Shown here one piece after another: positions 1-5,221 of a DNA stretch of 5,221 bases (positions are counted from its first letter, which is position 1; every line of letters starts with the position of its first letter). The position numbers and the translations under genes were made by a program. The stretch comes from Inquilinus sp. (lineage in GTDB: Bacteria; Pseudomonadota; Alphaproteobacteria; DSM-16000; Inquilinaceae): positions 1 through 5,221 of the forward strand of contig JABDIP010000382.1 of NCBI GenBank assembly GCA_013003675.1. The letters are read 5' to 3'. The notes below the pieces were generated by a model that saw only the letters and a list, made by a program, of their open reading frames with translations, did no database searches and had not been told where the DNA came from.

Positions 1-2493
1 GGGCGGCGTCACCAGATTGGCCATCAGGCGGAAGGCGCCCGGCACCATGAAGTCCATCTGGTGGTAGAGGATCAGGCTGGTGTGGGTGTGCCGGCCCTTG
101 CCATGGGGTGCGGTCAGCAGGGAACCGGTCAGCGGGTCCTCGCCGGGATCGGCCATCGACAGCAGCGGCGTGTAATCCGGCGCCCATTCGGCGGCGAAAT
201 AGAGGCCGCGCTCCTTGACCCAGCCCTGCCAGTCCTCCGCGCCAATGACATTCGGGCAATTCAGCAGCGGGTGGTCCGGGGCCAGATGGGTGACCGCGGC
301 GTTCTGGTCGGTGACCCGCCAGCGCAGCGAGGGCTGGCCGATCTTCAGGTAATGCGGCGGCACCGTTTCGGGGTCCCAATTGTCCCAGGGACGGTGGTAC
401 TGGGTCACCAGATTGCCGCCGGCCGCGACCCAGTCGTGCAGCCGGCGGTTGGCGGCCAGCAGGTCCGGCCGCGTCTTGTAGGCGAATACGCCGACGACGA
501 TGGTGTCGTAGCGGGAGAGATCGCCGGCACCCAGCATGTCGGCGTCGAGCAGATCGACCTCGGCGCCGAGCTGGCGCAGCCAGTCATGGACCCGGTCGAC
601 CCCGCCATCGACATAACCGATGCGAAGCCCGGCGGGCAGATCGACCGCCATCGCCTGAACGATGACCGTCGCCGGGGTCACCATGTGGGTGGACCGGACA
701 TGCGGATAGCGCAATTCGTGGACGCCGCGCCCCGGCGCGCCGTCGATCCCGACCGGCAGGACGTAGCGGCCGGCGGCCAGGTCCGTCGGCGGGGTGACGG
801 CGAAGTCGGCGGCGGCGCTGGAACCGGGCTCTCTTAGGTCGACCGCCGCGTCGGCGGGATCGGCCCGCCAGCCCTCGGGCAGAGCGGGGCCGATACGGGG
901 CGAGACCGCTCCGGCGGCATGGCTGACGGCGGCGATGCCGATACCGATCGGCCCGCCCAGCCGCAGATTGTATGCGATGCCGGCCGGCCGCGCGGCGACC
1001 GAGACGGCCGGAAGGACCGGCAGGGGCGCCTCGGTCTCCACCCGTACGGTCGCTTCGACGCCGTCGACCGTGTAGCGGACGACGCCGATCGGCGGCTCGT
1101 CGCCGTCCAGCGCGTCGTGGGCGAAGCGGTAGGGGTGATGGTCCGCCGCATCGGCCGACACCGTAAGCGCGAAGCGACCGGTCAGGGTGTGCCCGGCCGT
1201 CAGCGCTGCCGGGCCTTGCCGTCCTGGGATGACCTGCCACCCCGCCGGCGTCGCGACCGACAGCGACACCGCCTGAAGCGGCCGCGCCCCCCCGAGATGG
1301 GCGGTCAGCGTCAGCTCCGCGCCGCCACCGGCGGTCAGTGCCGGGCGGTCGGCGGTCAGCCGCACGACCAGCAGGGCCGCGCAGCGGCTGGCGCGGGCCA
1401 GTTGGCGTTCCTTGACCGCCAGCCGGTGGCCGATGTCGAACCGGTCGCCGGCGCCGCCGTTGAGCGCCGCCCTGGCCTGCCGCACCGCGCCCAGCGCCGC
1501 ATGCACCTCGGTCAGCACCGCGCCATTGTCGGGGAAGGCGGCCCGCGCCGCCTCGATGCGCGATTGCGCTGCCCGCATCGCCGCCGCCGCCTCGGCGCTC
1601 GGCGCGTGGTCGGCCAGATCGCCCAAGGTCCGGGGCAACCCGTCGAAGACGCTCGCCTCGGTTTCCGGCGCCCCGATCGTACAGGCCAGCCGGTGCAGTG
1701 GTACCGCGACCTCGCCCTCGTCGACCCAGCGGCCCATGCCCTGGGTGCGGTGGCGGGCCCGCGACCATTGGCCCATCTGGGCATAGCTCGCCCCGCGCAC
1801 CGGATCGAACCCACCGACGTTGACGGTCAGCGTCGCGTTCGGCGGCGGTTCGGTATCGTCATAGGCGCCGCCGGCGCCGGACCATGCCGGCAGGTAGAGC
1901 TTCGCCGCCCGCCACGGCGCCAGCCCCTCGGCGGCGTGCTCCGGGAAGGCGGCCGGGTCGGCGGCCAGATGGAACGCCTCCTCGGTCGCCCGGGTGATCG
2001 CCCGGTGATGGCCGTGCTGGCCCGGCACGTCGAGAAAGGTCGGCGCCACGGCGTCCGGGCGGAAGGTCCGGATCACCCGGACCAACCGCTCGACAGTGCG
2101 CTCATGCCCCCAAATCGAAAACGTCTCCTCGGCCGATTTCGACAGGCCGAAATCGACGATGGCGCCGTCGAGATCCTCGTTCAGCCAGTAGAGGTCGAGA
2201 TCCAGGATTTCGGCCGCCGCTTCCATCTCGCGGCTGCGCAGCACGCCCAGCACCGCCCCGCGCTCGGTGCCGATATCGTTCTGTCCACCCTCGCCGCGCA
2301 CGCCGCAGGCATAGCCGACCCGTACCCCGTCGCCGAGCGACAGCCGGGCCAGCATCGTGCTGGTTTCGTCATCGGGATGGGCGCCGGTTTGCAGGAAGCT
2401 GTTGACGCTGCCGAGCGGCACCAGCGCCTGCCACAGCCGGACGATGGCGCTGTCGGCCCGCTGCCGCGCCAGTCTCTCCTGGTCCGGCGTCAC
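1..2493 (-). CDS. PIG-L (LmbE-like) family deacetylase, multidomain, 3' end cut by the window
   Basis: Predicted zinc-dependent amidase that removes acetyl or another acyl group from an amino sugar or glycoconjugate. The frame stays open for 831 codons to the left edge. Residues about 30-200 form the PIG-L domain: AHPDDE at 38-43 (H39, D42 as metal ligands, D41 as likely base), RGEGGQN at 66-72, the helix LRSREMEAAAEIL at 85-97, and HGHH at 160-163 supplying the third ligand. An Ala-rich helical segment follows (about 280-370). Two beta-rich stretches (about 372-475 and 490-600) resemble NEW3/Ig-like domains. A class I amidotransferase/ThuA-like domain (about 615-830) starts at LRIGYVDGG and has IVVGVFAY where a nucleophile elbow would lie, but no cysteine there. 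There is no signal peptide, so it is probably cytoplasmic. The GTG start overlaps the upstream regulator's stop by four bases, indicating an operon. The C-terminal domain looks nearly complete, so little is probably missing. The deacetylase family is clear; the substrate is unknown. Confidence 0.93.
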   Translation of the reverse strand, partial: MTPDQERLARQRADSAIVRLWQALVPLGSVNSFLQTGAHPDDETSTMLARLSLGDGVRVGYACGVRGEGGQNDIGTERGAVLGVLRSREMEAAAEILDLDLYWLNEDLDGAIVDFGLSKSAEETFSIWGHERTVERLVRVIRTFRPDAVAPTFLDVPGQHGHHRAITRATEEAFHLAADPAAFPEHAAEGLAPWRAAKLYLPAWSGAGGAYDDTEPPPNATLTVNVGGFDPVRGASYAQMGQWSRARHRTQGMGRWVDEGEVAVPLHRLACTIGAPETEASVFDGLPRTLGDLADHAPSAEAAAAMRAAQSRIEAARAAFPDNGAVLTEVHAALGAVRQARAALNGGAGDRFDIGHRLAVKERQLARASRCAALLVVRLTADRPALTAGGGAELTLTAHLGGARPLQAVSLSVATPAGWQVIPGRQGPAALTAGHTLTGRFALTVSADAADHHPYRFAHDALDGDEPPIGVVRYTVDGVEATVRVETEAPLPVLPAVSVAARPAGIAYNLRLGGPIGIGIAAVSHAAGAVSPRIGPALPEGWRADPADAAVDLREPGSSAAADFAVTPPTDLAAGRYVLPVGIDGAPGRGVHELRYPHVRSTHMVTPATVIVQAMAVDLPAGLRIGYVDGGVDRVHDWLRQLGAEVDLLDADMLGAGDLSRYDTIVVGVFAYKTRPDLLAANRRLHDWVAAGGNLVTQYHRPWDNWDPETVPPHYLKIGQPSLRWRVTDQNAAVTHLAPDHPLLNCPNVIGAEDWQGWVKERGLYFAAEWAPDYTPLLSMADPGEDPLTGSLLTAPHGKGRHTHTSLILYHQMDFMVPGAFRLMANLVTPP

Positions 2494-3728
2494 GGTGCCA
2501 CCGCCAGCGCGGCGGCCGACTCCTCGGGCGCGGAACGGGCGCCGTTCTTGACCAGCAGGCTGAAACTGGGGCTGACACTGTCGAACAGCGGCAGCGCCGC
2601 GGCGCCCAGTGCCGTCGCCTCGGCCCCCGCCGTCGCCCGGATCAGCCGTGGCCAGTGCCGGTCGCGCCGCGCGCTGACCGAGGGCGGCAGAGGCGTCAGC
2701 CGGTCGATCAGCGCCTCGGCCAGCCGGTCCGGCAAATCGCCGCCGATCAGCACCGCCTCCGGATCGAGCAGGTTCTCCACCGCGTTCAGGGCGATGCGCA
2801 GATGCCGGGCGGCGCTGTCCAGCCAGCCAGTCATCGCCGGATCGCCGGCCGCCGCCAATGCCGCCAGATCGGCCGTGGTCCCGACGCATTTGCCGGCGGC
2901 GCGCATCGCCTCGAAGGCGGCGTGCAGCGAGGCATAGCGCTCCAGGCAGCCGTTGTTGCCGCAGAAACATGGCGCGCCGTCCGGCGCCACGACGATATGG
3001 CCGAACTCGCCGGCATTGCCCCAGGCGCCGCGATAGGGCTGGCCGTCGAGGATCAGCCCGGCGCCCAACCCGACGCCGAGATAGAGATAGAAGAATGTCC
3101 GCAGATCACGCGCCGCGCCATGCAGCCGCTCACCCAGGGCGGCCGCGGTGGCGTCGTTCTCGACCAGCACCGGCAGCCCGGTCGCCGCGGTCAGCCGGCC
3201 GGCGACGTCGATGCCGTGCCAGCCGGGCAGGGTGGTCGGCCCCACCGAACTCAGGGTCTCGACGTCGAACGGGCCCGGCATGACGACGCCGCAGCCGAGC
3301 ACCCGCGTTCGCGGCACCTCGGCGCCGTCGATCAGCGCCTCGACCGCCGCCGCCAGACGCGGCATGGCGGTGGCCGGCTCCGGGGTGGCGATCGGCTCGA
3401 CCGTGCGGCCGCATACCGTGCCGGCCAGGTTGACCAGCACGCCGCTCAACCGGGCATGGTCGAGTTGCAGACCAACCGTGTAACCGCCGGCCGGATCGAT
3501 CGACAGCTCCACCGGCGGCTGGCCGCGCGCCGCCCGGCGCCGGCCCTCGGCGCGGATCAGCCCGCTTTCGCGCAGCTCCAGGGCGATGTTGGAGACGGTC
3601 TGCGGCGACAGGGAGGTCAGCCGGGCGATCTCGGCGCGGGAGATCGGGCCGTGTCGGCGGACCGCCTCCAGCACGACGCGGCGGTTGAAGGAACGGGTGT
3701 GCTCGATGTTGGTGCCGGACAGGCGCAT
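2490..3728 (-). CDS. ROK-family transcriptional regulator (NagC/Mlc/XylR type)
   Basis: Sugar-responsive DNA-binding regulator of 412 residues, a usual length for ROK repressors. Residues about 11-67 form a winged helix-turn-helix (SRAEIARLTSLSPQTVSNI at 30-48, wing near 62-70). The ROK domain follows: END at 190-192, GVGLGAG at 218-224, GEFGH at 240-244, and the zinc motif CFCGNNGCLE at 254-263. H244, C254, C256 and C261 are the expected zinc ligands, and H244 and E263 the expected sugar contacts. The DxGGT phosphate loop of ROK kinases is absent at about 84-100 (VGLQLDHARLSG instead), so it is read as a sensor and not a kinase. I chose ATG 3728 because MRLSGTN is a typical ROK-repressor N-terminus; a GTG at 3737 would add three residues. 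Neither start has a clear Shine-Dalgarno. It heads an operon with the deacetylase gene and diverges from the sugar-binding protein gene, so it is the likely regulator of both. The ligand is unknown. Confidence 0.95.
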   Translation of the reverse strand: MRLSGTNIEHTRSFNRRVVLEAVRRHGPISRAEIARLTSLSPQTVSNIALELRESGLIRAEGRRRAARGQPPVELSIDPAGGYTVGLQLDHARLSGVLVNLAGTVCGRTVEPIATPEPATAMPRLAAAVEALIDGAEVPRTRVLGCGVVMPGPFDVETLSSVGPTTLPGWHGIDVAGRLTAATGLPVLVENDATAAALGERLHGAARDLRTFFYLYLGVGLGAGLILDGQPYRGAWGNAGEFGHIVVAPDGAPCFCGNNGCLERYASLHAAFEAMRAAGKCVGTTADLAALAAAGDPAMTGWLDSAARHLRIALNAVENLLDPEAVLIGGDLPDRLAEALIDRLTPLPPSVSARRDRHWPRLIRATAGAEATALGAAALPLFDSVSPSFSLLVKNGARSAPEESAAALAVAP

Positions 3729-3760
3729 GGACGGCACGATGCCGCAGGGTGCCGATTAAT

Positions 3761-3781
3761 TCAATATACTAGATTTATTGA
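3761..3781. promoter_or_regulatory. Candidate ROK operator: TCAATA-N9-TATTGA inverted repeat
   Basis: Two perfect 6-base arms, TCAATA at 3761-3766 and TATTGA at 3776-3781, are centred on 3771. One further matching pair (3768/3774) lies inside. The 15-base spacing between equivalent arm positions and the AT-rich arms resemble NagC/Mlc-type ROK operators, which are AT-rich dyads with arms about one and a half turns apart. It lies 33 bases upstream of the regulator start, and its right arm overlaps a TTGACA -35 element on the plus strand. Binding here could therefore repress both directions. Assignment to the adjacent ROK protein is inferred from position. Confidence 0.6.
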
Positions 3782-3802
3782 CATCGCCCGACCGATGGCC
3801 AA
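3774..3802 (-). promoter_or_regulatory. Weak candidate promoter for the ROK-deacetylase operon
   Basis: Reading leftward, TTGGCC (complement of 3797-3802) could be a -35. AATAAA (complement of 3774-3779) follows at 17-base spacing as a -10 with four matches to TATAAT. Transcription would start near 3767, about 40 bases before the ATG at 3728. An alternative -10, TATATT (complement of 3763-3768), matches five of six but lacks a recognisable -35. Either would be covered by the dyad centred at 3771, consistent with autoregulation. Confidence 0.3.
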
Positions 3803-3806
3803 CCAT
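3778..3806 (+). promoter_or_regulatory. Candidate sigma-70-type promoter for the sugar-binding protein gene
   Basis: A consensus -35 hexamer TTGACA lies at 3778-3783. At 17-base spacing there is a weak -10, AACCAT at 3801-3806, which matches TATAAT only at positions 2, 5 and 6. Transcription would begin near 3812, leaving a leader of about 70 bases before the ATG at 3883. The -35 overlaps the right arm of the dyad centred at 3771, and the -10 lies in the dyad centred near 3800. The -35 is convincing; the -10 is weak and may depend on an activator. Confidence 0.45.
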
Positions 3807-3808
3807 CG
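3793..3808. repeat. Second inverted repeat: CGATGG-N4-CCATCG
   Basis: Perfect 6-base arms at 3793-3798 and 3803-3808 flank a 4-base centre (CCAA). The centre lies about 29.5 bases, close to three helical turns, from the centre of the AT-rich dyad. It overlaps the proposed plus-strand -10 and the minus-strand -35. It could be an operator for a different regulator or a chance repeat. Its sequence is unlike the first dyad, so it is probably not a second copy of the same site. Confidence 0.35.
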
Positions 3809-3871
3809 AGCCTGGAGAAGCGTTCGCGGCGGCGACCCGTCAACCGGGCCCGCGCGGATGACGACAGGAAC

Positions 3872-3878
3872 GGGAGGG
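3872..3878 (+). promoter_or_regulatory. Ribosome binding site for the sugar-binding protein gene
   Basis: GGGAGGG lies four bases before the ATG at 3883 and is a strong Shine-Dalgarno match. It supports that start codon. It contrasts with the two minus-strand genes, which have no clear Shine-Dalgarno, and suggests the binding protein is made at higher levels, as expected for a periplasmic receptor. Confidence 0.8.
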
Positions 3879-3882
3879 TCGA

Positions 3883-5151
3883 ATGAAGCGGTATCTTGCG
3901 GCGCTGGCCGGCGCCACCCTAGCGGCGGGCGCGGTGTTCGGGTCGCCTGGCGCGGCGCGGGCGGTGGAAATCGAGTACTGGCAGTATTTCTTCCAGGGCC
4001 GGGTCGACGCCATCGACGCGTTGATCGAGAAATTCGAGGCGGAAAACCCCGGCATTACCGTCCGCCACACCCATTTCCCCTATGCCGACTATCGCACCAA
4101 GGTTGCGGCGGCGGTCCCGGCCGGCGAGGGGCCGGACGTTGTCCAACTCTTCTATGGCTGGCTGAACGACTACATCGAGGCCGACCTGCTGCAGCCGTTG
4201 CCGACGGATATGTTCGACCCGGCAGAGATCGAATCCGAATACTTCCCGATGGTCGAGGCGATGAAGATCGAGGGCCAATACTACGCATTGCCGACCGCGG
4301 TGCGCTCGCTGGCGTTGTTCTGGAACAAGCGGCTGTTCGAGCAGGCCGGCCTCGACCCGGAGCACCCGCCGGAGACGCTGGACGAGATGGTCGAATACGC
4401 CAAGGCGCTCACCCAGCGCGACGGCGGCGGCAATCTGACGGCGGTCGGGCTGACCATGGGCATGAACGCCCAGGATCACCATTGGTGGCGCGAGGTGCTG
4501 GTGCGGCAGATGGGCGGCGCCCCCTATTCGGGCGACAATCACGATGTCACCTATGACGGCGCCGCCGGGCAGCGGGCGCTGGATTTCTATGTCGGGCTGA
4601 TCGAGGAGCATGGCGTCAGCCAGATCGGCTTCATGGACCAGCCGCAGGCGGCCTTCAAGGCGGGCCGCGCCGGCATGCATATCGACGGCTCGTTCCGCCT
4701 CGGCGCCCTCCGTGGCCAGCGCGGGCTGGAATGGGGGGTGACGGAACTGCCGGCCAACGCCGCCGGCGAGCGGTTCAATTTCTCGTCCTACTGGGTCAAC
4801 GGCATCACCTCGAAGGCCCAGGGCGAGCGGGCCGAGGCGGCGGCCAAGTTCCTCGCCTTCGTCACCTCGGAGGAGGCGATGCAGCTGTGGCTGGAAACGG
4901 TCGGCGAATTGCCCGCCCGTCAGGCCGCGGCGCTGACCCCCGAGAACACCGCCCATCCGGAATACGGGCCGTTCATCCGCGGGCTGGAATACGCCACCGC
5001 GACGAAGTTCGTGGCCGAATCGGCGCAACGTCAGTTGATGGTCGACATGGTCGACCGGATTCTGCTGGAAGGCGCCAGTGTCGAGGAGTCGGTCCGCATC
5101 GCCGCCGAGGCGGAGCAGGCCCTGCTCGACGACTTCTACAGCGCCATGTGA
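3883..5151 (+). CDS. ABC transporter periplasmic sugar-binding protein (extracellular solute-binding family 1, CUT1 type)
   Basis: Complete 422-residue periplasmic receptor that would capture a sugar or glycoside and deliver it to an ABC importer. The first 27 residues form a Sec signal peptide: MKR, a hydrophobic Ala/Leu/Gly core, then ARA as the cleavage site before VEIEYWQYF. There is no lipobox cysteine, so it should be soluble. Family 1 features include the first strand plus helix (28-60, ending FEAENPGITV), GPDVVQLFYGWL in the first lobe, the hinge-side segment YYALPTAVRSLALFWNKRLFEQAGL, FKAGRAGMHIDGSF at 258-271, YWVNGITSKAQG around 303-312, AAAKFLAFVTSEEAMQLW to residue 336, and GELPARQ at 341-347. 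Many aromatics are present (YWQYFF, HHWW, SSYW), as expected for carbohydrate stacking. A strong Shine-Dalgarno supports the start. Permease and ATPase genes are not in the window; they may follow to the right. Divergent placement from the ROK gene suggests shared control. The substrate is not deducible; maltose-like or amino-sugar ligands are both possible. Confidence 0.95.
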   Translation: MKRYLAALAGATLAAGAVFGSPGAARAVEIEYWQYFFQGRVDAIDALIEKFEAENPGITVRHTHFPYADYRTKVAAAVPAGEGPDVVQLFYGWLNDYIEADLLQPLPTDMFDPAEIESEYFPMVEAMKIEGQYYALPTAVRSLALFWNKRLFEQAGLDPEHPPETLDEMVEYAKALTQRDGGGNLTAVGLTMGMNAQDHHWWREVLVRQMGGAPYSGDNHDVTYDGAAGQRALDFYVGLIEEHGVSQIGFMDQPQAAFKAGRAGMHIDGSFRLGALRGQRGLEWGVTELPANAAGERFNFSSYWVNGITSKAQGERAEAAAKFLAFVTSEEAMQLWLETVGELPARQAAALTPENTAHPEYGPFIRGLEYATATKFVAESAQRQLMVDMVDRILLEGASVEESVRIAAEAEQALLDDFYSAM

Positions 5152-5197
5152 CGCCGCTGCCCCGTCGGACGCTGAGACGTGTTGCCCCTCACCCTAT

Positions 5198-5220
5198 CCC
5201 TCCCCCTCGATGGGGGAGGG
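5198..5220 (+). terminator. GC-rich hairpin after the binding-protein gene: possible terminator or dispersed repeat
   Basis: CCCTCCCCC (5198-5206) and GGGGGAGGG (5212-5220) form a perfect 9-base-pair stem with a 5-base loop, starting 46 bases after the stop codon. The window ends one T later, so a terminal T-run cannot be checked. The preceding CCCCTCACCCTATCCC (5185-5200) is the kind of pyrimidine-rich unit that recurs between genes in many alphaproteobacteria, so this may be a dispersed intergenic repeat. If it terminates, it may be partial, since importer genes usually follow a binding protein. Confidence 0.5.
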
Positions 5221-5221
5221 T

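Larger units (their letters stand above)
3729..3882. promoter_or_regulatory. Divergent intergenic control region
   Basis: This stretch separates the regulator/deacetylase operon from the sugar-binding protein gene. Its core, about 3754-3781, is markedly AT-rich against a very GC-rich background, which is typical of a promoter/operator core. It holds two inverted repeats and candidate promoter elements facing both ways, listed separately. No small ORF or RNA gene is evident in it. Confidence 0.8.

Noticed and set aside
61..837. Plus-strand open frame at the left end
   Set aside because: It is antisense to the C-terminal domain of the deacetylase and has no recognisable protein features.
584..1768. 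Minus-strand open frame of about 394 codons inside the deacetylase region
   Set aside because: It is in a different frame from the deacetylase and is rich in Gly, Arg and Ala with no domain. The true frame is continuous from 2493 to the left edge with conserved motifs.
919..2937. Long plus-strand open frame (about 672 codons) opposite the deacetylase and regulator genes
   Set aside because: Its translation is Arg/Pro/Gln/His-rich with no recognisable domain. It lies antisense to two genes with clear motifs, as expected for a shadow frame in GC-rich DNA.
3735..3737. GTG at 3737 as the start of the ROK gene
   Set aside because: It is possible, but the ATG at 3728 gives the usual ROK N-terminus and neither has a better ribosome binding site. 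The difference is only three residues.
3765..3770. TATACT as a plus-strand -10 element
   Set aside because: It matches five of six -10 bases, but no -35 lies 16-18 bases upstream. The TTGACA further right is a better anchor.
2655..4556. Long plus-strand open frame running through the regulator, the promoter region and the binding-protein gene
   Set aside because: It crosses the divergent control region and two well-supported genes on different frames or strands, and has low-complexity composition and no motif.
3919..5028. Minus-strand open frame opposite the sugar-binding protein gene
   Set aside because: It is an antisense shadow of a gene with a signal peptide, a strong ribosome binding site and family motifs.

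Overview
This is a GC-rich window with strong G/C preference at third codon positions. Its proteins look most like those of free-living or plant/soil-associated Alphaproteobacteria (Rhodospirillales or Rhizobiales type). That assignment is an inference from composition and gene style, since no rRNA or other marker gene is present. The window is almost fully coding and holds three genes in two divergent units.

Left unit, minus strand: a ROK-family transcriptional regulator (about 3728 down to 2490) is followed by a large PIG-L/LmbE-type deacetylase (2493 down to the left edge, 831 codons visible, 3' end outside the window). The two genes overlap by four bases (GTGA), so they are very probably co-transcribed and translationally coupled. 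The deacetylase combines an N-terminal zinc deacetylase domain, an Ala-rich helical linker, a beta-rich (NEW3-like) middle and a C-terminal class I amidotransferase/ThuA-like domain.

Right unit, plus strand: a complete periplasmic sugar-binding protein of a CUT1-type ABC importer (3883-5151) with a Sec signal peptide. Its permease and ATPase genes are not in the window and would be expected further right. After its stop codon there is a G/C-rich hairpin at the right edge that may be a terminator or part of a dispersed intergenic repeat.

Between the two units is a roughly 154-base divergent control region with an unusually AT-rich core. It contains two inverted repeats: TCAATA-N9-TATTGA centred at 3771 and CGATGG-N4-CCATCG centred near 3800. 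A TTGACA -35 element overlaps the first. The simplest model (inference) is that the ROK protein binds here and controls both its own operon and the importer. The imported ligand would be a sugar or glycoside, and the linked deacetylase suggests that it carries an N-acetyl or similar acyl-amide group removed in the cytoplasm. The substrate cannot be read from the sequence. No RNA genes, CRISPR arrays, insertion sequences or phage genes were seen, and there is no gene-free stretch over 300 bases.
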